DNA from: Arbacia lixula
Taxonomy: Eukaryota > Echinodermata > Echinoidea > Arbacioida > Arbaciidae
NCBI GenBank assembly: GCA_963669155.1
Contig: OZ022581.1
Location: forward strand, 19,913,265-19,977,264
DNA: 64,000 nt
Reading direction: 5' to 3'
Within the stretch, counting starts at the first letter, position 1; each line of letters opens with the position of its first letter. The notes beneath the pieces were generated by a model that was not told the origin of the DNA, ran no database searches, and was given only the letters and a program-made list of their open reading frames with translations. Shown here in pieces: positions 22,601-36,265 of the stretch. Made by a program: the position numbers and the translations under genes.

Positions 22601-25600
22601 TCCCCTCAAGCCTCCAATTCGTTAGACACCGCTTTCCATCTACCTTGTACATACATGTATACTGTCCTCTTTTATCAAAAGGAGATCTATTGGCTTTATT
22701 GTCATTAAACAATTTGTTAGTAGAACCCTATACATTTACTCAAAACTTATATTTTCTTTCATCTGTTACATGTATCTGCATTAATCTCTTTCCTAATTAT
22801 TACGTACACCCTTATGCAGCCAAGTTCTTCAAAATCACACACAAAAAATAAACTTCACACCATCCCTTTAGTAATAATAATCTAATTACACTCCTTAATG
22901 CGCCATCCTGAGGTCTTCAACTCATCTTTAAAGCCGAACTTCTCAAGAGATGAAGTCTTCTCTCGATCTGCCCCTAATTCTAGTTCAGGCTACGGCCTTG
23001 AACGTAATCACAAATCACTGAAGTAAATGGAGAGGGGGAAGCCTGAAGATGCATCACTTCCATTCAGTAACGGGTGCAGGCTGAGGGTGTGTTGTGGGCT
23101 CATGGGGGTGGGGAGGGGGGAAGCAGGAGGGGGGGGGGGGTGGGGGTGGGGAGGAAGGAAGGTCTATACAATCATAGTGTCTAAGGCATTTAGGGTTGTG
23201 AAGGATATGCTCCGACTTGTCTAACATGATGAAGGAAAGGTATATAGGGCTATACAATCATAGGATCTTTAATTGACACTTAAAGTGGGGAAGTATGCGC
23301 TCCTACTTTACTTACACCCAATTCCAGTAGCCATAACCATTTCCAGCAATTTGTCACAATAATACTTGACCTGTTGTGTACAAATAAAGTGATTGATTCT
23401 GATATAAACTTAACTTTAGGTAATTGTTATACTGGATTATGAAGGGAATTTGAGGGGAGAAAGGAGGGGGAAGGGGAGGAGGAGTGAAAGGGAGAGGATG
23501 ACAGGGGACGGAGAGGCAACGGGGAGTGAACAGGGGGTTGGCAGGAGGCTAAACATATGTGGTGGGTACACAAGCTTTAATACACCCGGACTGCACACTG
23601 ACTGGTCTATAGCCAGTCTGAAGGCCTTAAAGGAAGCAGCACATCACACATTGGTCCCTTTAATCTGATAATTGGGTTAAGGAAGCAACAATGCCATCAG
23701 TCTTAGCAGTTAATTCTTTCCTGAGACACAGGCCCCAGAGTTCTAGAACAGGCTTGAGCATTCCTCCACTTGGCAACACTATGACACAGCCTCTTGTTCC
23801 AGATGGCAAGGCATAACAACAATAACAACACAAACACTCTCCACACGTTCCCTGTACTGGAAGTAGTGTACACTTGACATGTGTGCTGCAATACTGCATA
23901 GCTCAATTACTCTGTAAATGAATAAATTGCATTTTCTTGCTACTAGCTTCTAATTTTAGATCCAGTAACTGTCTAATCACTTTAAATTCAGACTGGAGAC
24001 AAATTTCTGCTAATTGTAACCCAGGTCAATTCTAAGAAAATGCTTGTCATGTTTTAAAATCTTCATGGGGAGTCCCAATCATATCTTAGTTCCTTGTTTG
24101 CAGACATTATAGTCCCCTCTAAATGATTTTCTGAGGACTGATTGTACAATATAAAACTCTTAATATAAGTTGTATTTCGAAAAAATCAGGGAAACACATT
24201 GTTTTCTTATGAGAAGTTATATCTTATTAAGAAATATCTTAATCAGTTACCTTGTAATCTTGCTCTGTAAATCCACAATAGACAAGTAATACTCTGTTTA
24301 TTGTCTTAATGTTTGATCAACGGCAATTCTCTACAGTATATAGTTGTGGGCCAATCAAGTTGCCCATGAAGTTAAATGATCAGAAATCAGTACAAATAAT
24401 CACAGTACTCAAAAATTCAGGACTCCCTTTAACAGTCAGGTTTATATCTCATTTTTGTCACTTTCTGTAATTTCTTGCCCATCTGGGCATATGACTTTTC
24501 AACTTTTGTTCAATCTCACTTATTATCCTAGTTTTATTTTCCTTTAACAGTATCACATTAACAAATTAACAATTGTTTGAATTTTACACCAAAATGAATT
24601 CAAAGCAAATATAACATCAAAATACTATCAGTTAGAATAAGCATATACACTTAACTATTTAGTTCAGAAAAATAACATATTTTAGCATCGCAACAATTTG
24701 TGCTTCAATATAGGATCACCAAACCCATCAAAATTTCATATCTTAATACATTTTGAAAATGGACTTGGAACAGGTCCAAATTACAATTACATGTTTTCAG
24801 CCAGGTGTTACAAAAGAACAATGGCACCCATGCAATTCCAACAGCAAAGGAAAAAAAGAGGAAGGTATTAATGGAAAATAACTGAAACATTCCGCTCCAT
24901 GAATCAACTACCTTTGAGTCATGAAGGTCACAATTGTCACAAAATAGACATGTTAAATCCTCCGTTCAAGGATTATCTGTCTTTTGTTTGGTTGAGGATG
25001 TGTATGGAAAACATATGTTAAGCACTATCTACTTTGGCAATATCTTTTATTATCTCTAGTTTTTTGTTATCCCAAAGTTCTTGTTATTTGCCTGATGTAA
25101 GGTGTACAATGGTTGAAACACATTTTCTTTTGTAATAGTATACCATATGTCAAACACTGTCTAATTTGAAAAGATCTGTTACCATCTTTCACTGTTAATA
25201 ATTCATGAATTCTCATTATAGCTAACAATAAGATTAAGCATACATTGTGTACATAATGGTTTGAATACATTTTGTATTGACACATGGAAAAGTTTCCTGA
25301 TGCAATAGATTTATGTAATATTTTAACCATGCATAAACATAGTCAAAAACTTTATTTCAGTTACTTCATGAGCAGATGAAACTAATCAGATAAAACATTA
25401 CTCATGAAACTTGCAGAAGTAGGGATAATGTCTATTCAAATCAAGTATCATAGTTTTCATTATTACAAACCATGCACAGAAGGGTTTATGGGTATGAGTA
25501 AAGATTTCTTAACACAAATAACCTATTTGAAAAAGCATTTTTCTTTTAAGAAATCCTTCATCTGTTCTTCTGATTTTGCTACTTGCATTAAGGCTGCCAC

Positions 25601-25790
25601 TCCTTAACCCATTGTATTTCATTTGCCCATTTTTTGTCACCAATAATGCACACATATCCTATTGAATCAATTGCCTTGAGATAATTATTACCCATGCAAA
25701 CACATATTTCTGCATCACCAACAAAATTATATGAGTCAAAATATCTGATTAAACCTATTTGAATTTCACCTAAAGAGAGCGAGAGAGAGA
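22601..25790. other. Featureless stretch (putative first intron)
   Basis: A G-rich run at 23105-23155; a short duplication with CTATACAATCATAG at 23163 and 23251; purine-rich 23450-23540; strongly AT-rich 23900-25400. No gene seen. Confidence 0.5.
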
Positions 25791-25827
25791 GATAGCGGGG
25801 GGCCGGGGGTGGGGGGGGGGGGGGGGA
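25772..25827. repeat. (GA)n and poly-G
   Basis: GA repeats, then G runs broken by single C or T. Confidence 0.9.
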
Positions 25828-27779
25828 GCACTGTACATACTATGAAATAATGTGCAGATCTCTCATCTACTGGCAGATGGGACATTTCTGGCGTTCGTTT
25901 CTAGGACAGGCAAAATTAATCTCTAAGACTTTAAATGTGCCACGGTGTTGTGTCTGTCCACAACAAGCCATGACAAACCTATGGTTCATGTTTGTGCACA
26001 AGTATCACATACATGCCCGATATAGCAGAAGTCCGTCTGGCACAAAAGGACTTAAAAACCACCAGGTGGTCTTTCTACAAAGGTGCTTGCTATGAAAACA
26101 GATATGACTCTTCTTCGCTCGCTGGCAAAACAGTTGCCAAATCCCATGACAATAGGTCATTTATCACGGGGTGAGACTTCTCTCTCGCTCCTGACAAACT
26201 GTAACAACAGTCTCGTCACGGCGACACGTCTAAAGCCCTCCCAGCCCAATCACCACAATGCCAAGCGCTATGCATCACCCCCATTTTTTCAAATGCCTCT
26301 TTAATCATTCGCAACAAGCCGAGATCCAAGTAAATTCAATCACTCAGCCCACTGTTAATCTAACTTTCCAAGAGAGCGCCTAAACGATGATCAACAATGA
26401 CTCACAAGAAGGGAGGAAATTCAGAGTATCTAACCCCCGTTAATCAAATCAAACGTCTTCATTGACCATGGTTAAAAAGCGCATAAAATATGATTTATAT
26501 TTCTCTTAACACCTTGAAAGGGATTTCAGTGGAACACTTATTTGGTTTTAAATAATTAAAAGTGACGGTGATTAGTTTACCTTGCGAATGTTAACAGCAC
26601 TTATAATACCCAATCATTTAATTGTTACTGACACTACAAGAATTAAAAGACAGATTTGAGTAGTCACCATTTTTCTGCCAAGCTTTTCTAAGCTCACTTA
26701 ATTAAGTTTTTACTTAATAGTTCTAATTAATATACAATTGTCTCATCCATAAAAGTTAGAATGTTACTTAGTTTTACTTGTGGTTTGTCCAAAAGTTTTA
26801 TGATGACATGATGGGCCTAGGAGATATCATTTCATGCTCAGACTCAAATCATCAAATAAGATCAAGACAAAAAAAAAATTGTGTGAGTGAGTAGGAAAGC
26901 TAGAAAGGCTTCAATCAGTCACATGTAAGTTTTCCCCTTCCGATTTATTTACTCCAGAAATGGATCTGAGGCAGATTGATGATGATTATCGCTCATCCCT
27001 CTGCTGCTATTTTGGGGGTTTGTTGTCAGTGGTATCGTCATGGCAACCAAGATATGATGGCAGATGTGACATTTATTCCATGAGATTAGAAAAGGGGACT
27101 GATAGTCCTACGAAGTCTAAATATAGCCGTGTTTTTTTTTTCTTCAGAATTCCGATGGATGAGTAAGTGATAAGAAGAGCTAAGTGAGGCATGGAACACT
27201 TCTTTTTCCCTGTTCCGTCTGGCATAGAATGACAAGTCAGAGCTTCAGTTTGGTTATATTTAAGGAAACTGCCTCATTTCCGTCGCGATATCAATGTGGT
27301 TTGTATGCAATGATGCTTGAAAGGTATATCAAGAGAATGGGTGAGAGCCAACTTACCCCCCCCCCCCACCCCCACCCCTTTCCCCCATTTCAATTTCATA
27401 AAATAAAATGGTCCAATCTTAAATTAGTGAAATAGTTCTGTGCTGTAAAGGTGGTCAAGGTCTAACAACACAGCTATACATATAACAAAACTATAAGGGA
27501 GAAATTGGTATGGTGGTTTTATAACTTCAAATAATGAAGTTTCAAGTCATCACATAAGATGGAATCTTATTGAAACTTCATTTGATACCAAGTGGAAATA
27601 GGGAATTAGTTACTTTTAAAAGGAGAAAAATTGTTGCTTTCAAAATATGCAGAAGAAGGAAGTTCAAGCAAAATCAGAAAAGTGATGAAGAACTTTTGAC
27701 AATCGGAAATTTGACCACTCTTTAAATTGGCAACACATGTGAGAAGGCATATATGTGAGGTTGAAATTATTTGTACAAA
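25828..27779. other. Single-copy-looking stretch, no gene seen
   Basis: Short plus-strand frames at 25850-26300 lack domains. 26320-26720 is rich in TTAAT/ATTA-type motifs and has no repeats. A poly-C/CA run is at 27355-27378. Confidence 0.4.
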
Positions 27780-28230
27780 AAAAACATGTTTTCGGTTACA
27801 ATTTGTGCTAAAAGGTGAGAACAATTGTGCGTACAGTTAATGTCTATTTTCAAGAGATGCATATTATATATATCTTCAACTGTGTTATTGTTCACTGCAA
27901 AAATTTATAAAATGTTTTGTTTGTTAAAAACATATATAAATGTTTGGTTAATGTCCGGGCGAAACAAGACAAGACAAGTGCTTACCAGTTTTACCAGTTT
28001 TGCAAGTGATGCAATATGAGTTATGTTTTCAACTGTTTTATTGCTCACTGCAAAAACAGGTAACATTTTAATTTTCTATACAAAATCCCCTCACATATTT
28101 ATATATATACCTTGGTTATAAGTCAAGGAGAAATGATACATGTGCTTTCCAGTGTTACAAGTGTTTCTACTTGGAATACTTTTTCAACTGTTATTGTCCA
28201 CAGATAAAATGCAAATTCCAAAATGGTGTT
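27780..28230. repeat. Diverged tandem repeat, unit about 150-190 bp
   Basis: TTCAACTGTGTTATTGTTCA (27868), TTCAACTGTTTTATTGCTCA (28028) and TTCAACTGTTATTGTCCACA (28183) each sit at the same place in three decayed units, preceded by CAGTTTTACCAG/CAGTGTTACAAG-type blocks. Confidence 0.55.
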
Positions 28231-28559
28231 TAAATGTCACTGAACTATACTATATATTTGTTTGTATATATGTAAACTATGTTGTGTTATATGTCAAAAC
28301 AGGGCCCCCTGGTAGAATAGTTTTCAACCACTGATGGGGCTACCCTGGGTAAATAATACCAATAAAATACATGAAAATGGGTAAAACACCTCGTATCCCC
28401 TCTAAATCAAATATATGTCAAGGAGACAAGTTCTTTCTTGAATAAAGAGGTACATTACTATTCTCAAAGAACAGCTTCAATGATAATTGTTTCCAAAGAT
28501 ATCAAAGTTAATGACATTTCTATACAACATATAGAGAGTCATGCTACACCACAATATTT

Positions 28560-28757
28560 ACGAGAAGCCCTCGTTATTCCGAAGGTTCGTTATTCTGAAC
28601 GTTACACAAAATATGCTCGGATTAACAAACCCTTTTTCATTTTCGGACTAACGAGCATTGAGGTATAGGCAGTTTATGTGCTTCAGAATTACAAACCTTC
28701 GGAATAACAAACCTTCGGAATAAACGAGCCTTCAGAATATCGAACTGTAACTATATT
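28560..28757. repeat. Foldback MITE family I
   Basis: GAAGCCCTCGTTATTCCGAA and GGTTCGTTATTCTGAACG at the left pair with the doubled CCTTCGGAATAACAAACC and GAATAAACGAGCCTTC at the right. About 200 bp. Confidence 0.75.
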
Positions 28758-29063
28758 TACAGCCTAATATTAGGTTTTCCAGTTTTGTTTCCTTCACTAC
28801 CTGGTTTTTAACCCAAACTTGTGCCATTTTTTCCTTTTAATAGTTCTCTGCTTTTACATCCCACCCACTCTCTGAAAATGCTCTCAGTGGGGGGGGGGGG
28901 TTTATGATGTTTTTCGAAAAAAAATTAATCCGCCCAGTCTCGTGGGGGTACACGACCGAAAATAGTGGGGGGGGGGGGACATTTGATATTGTGTCCCCCC
29001 CATTCCAAATGGTGGGGGGGACGTGACCCACCCGTCCCCCCCGGGATTTCCGCCCATGTATGC
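28758..29063. other. G- and C-run-rich patch
   Basis: G runs at 28889-28900 and 28966-28979, smaller G/C runs to 29042. The arrangement of alternating G and C blocks could fold, but I see no gene. Confidence 0.6.
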
Positions 29064-29408
29064 AGGCAAGCTCCAGTGTAAATTCTGGTGTCTATGAGTT
29101 TGTATAGGCAAGCTCCAGTGTAAATTCTGAGGTGCATGAGTTTGTACAGGCAAGCTCCATTGTAAATTGTGGTGTCTATGAGTTCATACAGGCAAGTTCC
29201 AGTGTAAATTCTGAGGTGCATGAGTTTGTACAGGCAAGCTCCATTGTAAATTGTGGTGTCTATGAGTTCATACAGGCAAGCTTCAGTGTAAATTCTAGTG
29301 TCTATGAGTTTGTACAGGCAAGGTCCTGTGTAAATTCTGGTGTCTATGAGTTTATACAGGCAAGCTCCAGTGTAAATTCTGGTGTCTATGAGTTTTGTAC
29401 AGGCAGGC
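29064..29408. repeat. 42-bp minisatellite, about 8 copies
   Basis: The unit contains GGCAAGCTCCAGTGTAAATT and CTGGTGTCTATGAGTTTGTA; variants TTGTGG, GAGGTGCATG and TTCATA alternate. Because 42 is a multiple of 3 and few stops arise, both strands keep open frames (for example a 14-residue repeat around EFIQASSSVNSGVY). This is a by-product and not evidence for a protein. Confidence 0.9.
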
Positions 29409-31504
29409 TAGAGAGGTCTATTCCAGGCCGTATGCTCCAATCCTGGTTGCTCCATGCATGCAGTGCTGTTCTAATCGCTTGTTTCCTCCCCCACTTCCTC
29501 CACGTCACTTGGGCTTCGCAGGGGCCCGAGAGGCTAATCCAGCAGGCCTCGGCGCTAGGCAAGGCATGCAGGCAGGCGGGCTGGGCAGTGCCGTCATCCC
29601 CAAACATAGAGTTCATGCAGGCTGTGCATACACTGCCTACTAGCTCACATCCTTAACCAGATGGGAATAAACACACACTGTTCGAAAGACATATACATGG
29701 TAACACACACGTTAATCATTGCTTCTTTGGTCTATCATATTTCTCTTTCAAAATCTTGTACAGATTAATGAGTGTTCAGTGCTTTTTAAGAACTTGTGCA
29801 GTATTTAGCACATGTAGGGATTAAATGGACCATGTCATCCACATTAAAAAAAATCGCGTACTTGGGGAAAAGAAAGGAATAAACACAATAATTGATGTTT
29901 TCCATTCTGCTTATATTCACAATTGAATGCTTTTAGTTTTCTAATTTAAACCGCAAATTATGACATGAAATTGAAGGGAAAAGTAGTTGTATGACAAAAT
30001 TTAAGTTAAAAAGGAGCTAGTCACAAGAATAGTTGCAGCAAAATCATTGTGTCTTTTTCAAAATTAGAAATAGGGAGATTTAGTCTCAATGTTACTTTTC
30101 GAGCCTAATCTGATGAAACCAACACTACTGACCATGCTGTGAAAAGTTAAGTGTTTTATTCTTTAAGGAGACTAAATCTCCTCAAACCTAGGAAGAGCTA
30201 ATCAAGTAATGTCTGCTTGGAATGAGAATGTACAATCACGTGTATAACCCTTTTGGTTCCAGGTAAACTGCTGCTCTATTGGATTCCACTTGGGCTGATT
30301 CCACAGAGGTAGAGTCTCTTTATGCACCACTGAAGCATTTTTGCATTTGTACTACACACCATTCCAATACGACAGTCTGGAGTCTGGCAGAGAAGGAATT
30401 AGTTAGCAGCCGTTATACCTCTCCTTCTCTATCCATGCGCTCAGACCCGAAACATTTAACCATCATCAAAGCGCTTCACATGATTCAAAGGAAACAATGT
30501 CTTATTTTTTTCTTCTCGACAACCCTGGGCTGTTACATAACCACCGTTACCACCCGGAAACTGGTCATTACAGACTGATGCAGAAGGCTTGACTTGACAG
30601 GGCATTAATCATCCTGTATTAAATGACATCCCAGACAAGCCCGTAAATAACATTTCTTAATTTTTTTTCTTTCATCTTTAAACTTTGCACCGAAGCTTCT
30701 TGTCTAAATCTTTCTTCAATTGACTTTAAAATAATTTTTAAAGTAACTTCGTACTGCCGTTAGAGATGTGTTTAACCATTTGAATTTGTCTTTTATTTTA
30801 TAACTCCAAGCAATCAAATGTTTCAAAAAAAACTTAATTTACACCTCCCATCGCAATAACCGTACTTTCTGTTTATCAGAGACTGCTTTCCATAATTTCC
30901 CCATGATCATGTGATTCCTAACTCGTACCTAATATCATACAGACAGATGCTATAATTGAGAACCAAGACGGCCGCAAGCAAAAGAAAGTTTCTTGTGGTG
31001 ACTTATGAATGATAGAGGGCAGCACACATATTTAGCCCTCAAGTAACAATGAAGTTTCAAGTCATTCACAGAGGTCTTCCTCATTCTTGAAGAAAATCCT
31101 CTTATAAACATAAATACCACATTCCATCATTTTGGGGGGCTTCATAATAATCCAGCCAGGTGGGTTTTCTTTTTTCATTTTACCCTTTCCAAGTCATCTA
31201 CTTTTCATATTCCTACCCTTCCCTTGTCTTCTCTAAAGAAGTGACAGACAAAAGATTTTTTATTCTAAATTATGTCTAGACCTCACTTTCATATCTTTAA
31301 TAAAACACAGAAGTCCCCTAAATGCATATCTCCATCATCAATACACTTTTCTAAACAATTGTTGTCCAGTTGCATTCTTCACAAGATCAAAAGAAGGCCT
31401 TATCCTATATTGTATATCTGGTGAAATAAAAAAAATCCATATCAAGCGTTCCAGTTTGTAATTGGTCTAATTAACTATTTTACCACAAAATAATACACTG
31501 TAGG
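29409..31504. other. Mostly featureless, one small inverted repeat
   Basis: GGAGATTTAGTCTC (30071) and GAGACTAAATCTCC (30168) frame a possible hairpin element of about 115 bp. 30560-30960 looks single-copy, with homeodomain-type ATTA sites. No gene seen. Confidence 0.4.
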
Positions 31505-31933
31505 AATTCTCCCTATCACATATAGCTCTCCGAATCTGAACGCGTGTAGCGTTCTAATAGTTTTACCTTTATTTCTTGGGATATAAACTTCCGGATCCCG
31601 AACACAGTACTGCACGACCATTCTATAGCCATCCTCTTGCTTGTGTCTTTTCATTCTTTCATTAGTCCATCCACAATCAATTTTGCGGTAGGCAAAAACA
31701 TTGCCGTGAATGATTGTTGGCATTTTTTTTTAAAGACCTTCATCCATGTAACAACCATTCCATTTTAATATTACGAGGTTTACGAGGGTCAAAATTACAC
31801 ATTCTGTGCGTTATTGCGTGAATTGAATATGTACCAAACTCTTACCGTAAGTATACGTCCCAAGAGCAATCGATCAGATGTCGGTATCGCGAGGTGATAT
31901 TGCTTGATATCGGCTATATGCGATAGGGAGATT
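31505..31933. repeat. MITE family J, copy 1
   Basis: Ends: ATTCTCCCTATCACATATAG and CTATATGCGATAGGGAGATT. Internal blocks CTTGGGATATAAACTTCCGG and GCAATCGATCAGATGTCGGT recur in copy 2 at 52502-52937. Confidence 0.8.
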
Positions 31934-32638
31934 TATGTAAATTGTACATTACTAGAGTTAAAAGCTTGACCATACGACTTAAAAGATCAACCCTTTGTGT
32001 TGTAAACAAAGTGCTGCTCTCAGGGAATTATGTGTACTGACTGTGAAAAAAAAAATATCCACAAGTGGAAAGTTTAAGTGTTAATAGCAGGTGCTATTAT
32101 CTCATGTGAATCAAGGGTGAAGGGGAGAAGGGAAATATAAGCCTGGCAACTGGGAGTTCACTTGTAGGTTTTTACCATGGTTATAATGTTTTAGCATGTG
32201 ATACGTCATTCTGAGAGCTCAGCATTCTGCTACATAGCTCAGCTGTATGTCTGCACAAGTATGCTGCCGTTAACGTGGCAGTCTGATAGAGTCACAACAG
32301 CTCCCTCTTGTGATGACTATCATACAGTAAGAAGCAACTTCTGAAATAATAATGAAGCAATGCAATCTGTATTGATTGCAGGCTTAAAACCAGATCACAC
32401 AACCTCAAAATAGGACATGGAGTAAAATCTTAAAGGAATCTTAGGAAAAGAAAGAGATCACTAGAGATATAAAAAAAGCTGCTCTGTGAATTTCCCAGCA
32501 TCTTAGCCTTCATGCTCTCAAGTACAGAATTTATTTGGTACCTACATGTACACAGTAATGTACTACCACTCTGTCTAAATAAGCAATTATTTGTAATGAC
32601 CAGGGAGAACATCACTGGGATAAGTCAACTTGAAACAT
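31934..32638. other. Nothing recognised
   Basis: Unique-looking AT-rich DNA. Confidence 0.45.
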
Positions 32639-32793
32639 TAGTGCCATTCTCATTGGGCTTTATAAAAATTGCGAAGTTAGAAAAATCGCGAAGTTAGGGG
32701 ACCGGAACAATAGGACCGTTCGGCTTTTGGTACGGTTGCTAGGCAACTTTCACCCTAACTTCGCGATTTTTTAAGCCCAATGAGAATGGCACT
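32639..32793. repeat. MITE family K, 155 bp
   Basis: Near-perfect ends TAGTGCCATTCTCATTGGGC and GCCCAATGAGAATGGCACTA, with inner arms of AATCGCGAAGTTAGGG against CCCTAACTTCGCGATT. It looks recently inserted because the arms hardly differ. Confidence 0.9.
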
Positions 32794-33642
32794 ATTATTA
32801 CTTGAGCACTCTTCCAATCTTACAACTGGGTCAGAGTGTCTACCAGTTCAAAGTTGTATTATCCAACAAAACAATAAAACCCAATTATAATCCAATGAAG
32901 TGGAGCCCGAGATAGACTGCACATTGATTGCAATCGCTGAGTGCAATCAATAAGCGAGTTCGTAATTACAATGTGCGCATGAGCAGATTGTTGCTGGTAC
33001 GAATAACCTCGGGTCAATTGAACAACTCACAGAGTAAATTTAAAATTCATTAGATACTCAACCAGGTTTCTCTTCATTACCATGCAGATATGACAACAAT
33101 CATTCAGCTTTGAAAGGCAGTAAAAGAACATTCCACCATGTGCACCTGTTTGTATTGTTGTTTTGGGTACATTGTAAAATGTATTCACATCTATCATCCT
33201 ATACGGCTTAATGAACAGATCCCAGTCTGCATTCTAGTAGTATTTATTCAGTGCATTGTCCGACCATCGTGTAACTACGAACTGGTCTATTCCAGTTAGC
33301 TGAGAAGTGTATCGCAGGATCCACAGTACCAGAGTACTTTTTAGTACCAGTACAGACTTGATGCTAATGTGCTTCCTTCTTAATAAGAAACTGTTCACTG
33401 ACTTCATTGTTTTTCATTCATTTTTTCACTCATTTACAGAATGGATAATGATATCTTTACTACTAATGGATGTATGCATAAAATTCTTTTCAAAATTGAA
33501 ATCACCCTAAAAAGCTCTTTCACTAATCTAGCCAAATGGTCCTTACAACAGACTCCTCATGAATATCATTGAGTCATATTGAATGAAACTCTTAAGTATT
33601 TGTTTCCACATTATTATGTCTTGGATCCGTAAACTAGAAATA
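32794..33642. other. Nothing recognised
   Basis: No coding signal and no repeats I can pair. Confidence 0.45.
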
Positions 33643-33709
33643 GCTTGGGTGGTTTAGTCGCTGCCCGATAAGCAATAGATCGCAGGTTCGAATCCTTCTG
33701 GATCCAAGA
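33643..33709 (+). repeat. tRNA-like SINE head or tRNA pseudogene
   Basis: A-box TGGTTTAGTCG (33650-33660) and B-box GGTTCGAATCC (33685-33695) both fit the polymerase III consensus perfectly. CTTGG before the A-box can pair with CCAAG after the T-arm. The gap between boxes is only 24 bases, short for a functional tRNA, and the T-stem has a mismatch. TCTTGGATCC at 33619 and GGATCCAAGA at 33700 also form an outer inverted repeat. Confidence 0.55.
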
Positions 33710-34659
33710 TTTTATTCTAACTTGTTTTTCATTCAATACAGGATTGGGCATGCTATCCTCACTTCTACTGGATGTAAGCCTAAAATTTCTTTTCAGAAGA
33801 TCTGTTCACTGTTTCCTATGCAAGGAGTCAACAACATTTTACATGAAACTGTTACTGATATTCCTACAATCGCCATTTCTTTCAGAATCTCAAATTCAGC
33901 ACTGCCAAGCTAGCACAGATCTATAAATATGAGAGAGAAATTACACATGCACACACAAGCGGACTTGGTCATGAACCAGAAAAGGAATGTCTCTAATCTG
34001 TGGCTTGCTCACCATCTCAACACGACCTATCTCCCCTGTCTGTGACTCTAGCAACATGGAAACCTGCAGCACAGAGATTATTCAGAGAGACCCCAAATAC
34101 TCCGCGCTCAAATAGAATCCTTGACGCCAAGTCTGGTCACCTGAATTATGGATTTTGATGACGACATCTCCATGATGACACTCATCGGCGCTCCCCAAGG
34201 TTTTCGCCAACTTGTGTGAGAAAAGTTCTACTAAATTCAAAATATTCATTCCAGCATTGCTCAACAGAAGTGTAAAAATACCCCATTAATAGATCATTTT
34301 CACTTTGTAAGCATATCTTATGCACATCATTCAAACAATATGTTACTAATGGTAACCCCAAAGCCCCATTGGCAAATATCTGCATTCTTATTGATATGGG
34401 GCTGTCAGTGCTTAGTAATGAGAGGGGTATAGTGTGCAGGGGTAAGTCAAGTCATATTTTGCAGGTTTAAACCCCCTCAATCAGTCAGTCAGTTAGTCAG
34501 TCAGTCTGAATCTAAGTGTATGAAACTGCAAAGACTAGCTAACATATGTTTGTACACTCCTCTCTATTGACTGTTCAGGACCTAGTCTTATCTCCCAGAC
34601 ACATGTTTGGAGAGAGTATTGTAATTGGATCTGTTCCTATAGACCAGTCTGGCTCTATA
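33710..34659. other. Nothing recognised except short (TCAG)n
   Basis: (TCAG)n decayed repeat at 34480-34507. No gene. Confidence 0.5.
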
Positions 34660-35141
34660 GGGGTGTCTTCATTAGCCCGATGTGGGCGAAATAGCGAGCT
34701 TGTTCTGATCGGGTTAGCTAGCCAGATCACGAAATAGCTAGCTATTTGCATCTTCATTAGCCAAATCAGGCAAAATAGCTCGCTATTTGGTTGAGAAAAT
34801 TTCCCAGGAAATCTTGGGCTGGATGGAGCTAGCTCGAGCTAGTTCACGAACTAGCTCAAGCTAGCTCTGAGCGTCTTCATTAGCCTGAAAATTTCTTGAT
34901 CCCGGCATGCATCAGCGCCCACGAGGCATTATTTACGTAAGAGGTTTTTATACGTGCGTGAACGCGAGCTCACAACCGAAGCCATGCGGTCATGGCCTAT
35001 TCCCGTCGCACACTGCTGGTATGTGCGAAACTCAGGATAATTTATGCATCCCGAGTTTCGAGCTTATGTATTGCAACTTCAGGCTAGTTCCCCGGATCAG
35101 CAAAATATTTCGTCTGATCGGGCTAATAAAGATGCACCTTA
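34660..35141. repeat. MITE family L, copy 1
   Basis: Starts GTGTCTTCATTAGCCCGA and ends TCGGGCTAATAAAGATGCAC; the ends are inverted. The interior has GAAATAGCTAGCTATTT and GAGCTAGCTCGAGC palindromes. Copy 2 is at 55911-56422. Open frames over it differ between copies and are not coding. Confidence 0.85.
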
Positions 35142-36265
35142 TGGCAAGGCATACTCATGAAACCTTACTATCCTGTTTACACCTTAGAGAATCACTGATG
35201 AAACATTGGTCAACCTCTGATGAAGTAAGAAACACTTATGAATACGTCATGCTACCCTTTCAGACCAAAACCGTTAAATGAGGGCCTAATCACAGCCGAG
35301 CATGAAATTTCCTCACCTCAACCTGTGCGCCTCAGGTATATGTATGTGCAGCAGGCCATATATGAATATTGACCTTTTCCCATTGAACTCATCTGTGTTT
35401 CATTCCAGATACCTTGCAGACTTACATCTCCTATGGAACCACTGCTGAAACCACTGGTTAACCACCAAGGAATCCATTATGGGTAGAGGTTAAAAAAATA
35501 TTCATCAGTGTTTCATCTGTATTTCCTTTCAGACAAAAATAATCATCCAGTGTAGACCCAGGGACAACCAGTGAATTATCTCCCAGATTGAAAGAGGCAA
35601 CTTACTAAAAATTGATACAACTACATGCATTTTAGTAACTACACGTACAAAGGTTTCATGAATTGGGCCCCTACTTTCTAAAAGCTAACCACACTAATTT
35701 TCCCCATTTGAACGTAGCAGAGATCGTCATGACGATATTACTTCATGAGTAGATGCATGGATTTGAATTGACTTAGGAAGGTAATCCTACAAGTGTGTCT
35801 GGGTGTCTAGATTAGAGGGCTTTTCATACAGCTTAATCCTGGAGCTTTGTAAAGTCATGATGGTTTAAGCCCTGGAAGCACACAGTGTTGGCTGATTGAT
35901 TTATTTTACTTCATGCTGAATGCAAACTCATAATAAACATAACTGCAGGCATCAAGCATGTAAACAATAAACAACCACTTTTTCAGACACAAATTGCTTT
36001 TCTACATATCATATCGATGCTTTATCAAAGCTATTGTCTTCTCTATTCTTTCTCATTTGATTGAATCTATCCTCTGTCGTACTGAAGAAATCCTCTAGTG
36101 TCCGTCTATCTGTAGCATATTGCAGATATTATATCTCAACATATCATTAATGTATTGATTTTGCCAACAAGCATGGATCCCCATATTTCACACTGCCTTT
36201 CTTTAATTACTCTTGGAAATCTGTAAACAAGTTGCACCTTTCATACCTCTCATTCAGTTCCGAGC
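35142..36265. other. Nothing recognised
   Basis: AT-rich single-copy-looking DNA without domains or paired repeats. Confidence 0.45.

Noticed and set aside
22077-22708. Plus-strand frames of 168-182 codons, rich in S and L
   Set aside because: Translation of a (CT)n/poly-C tract; periodic and without any domain.
29132-29656. 174-codon frame with a 14-residue repeat
   Set aside because: Explained by the 42-bp minisatellite, whose period is a multiple of three.
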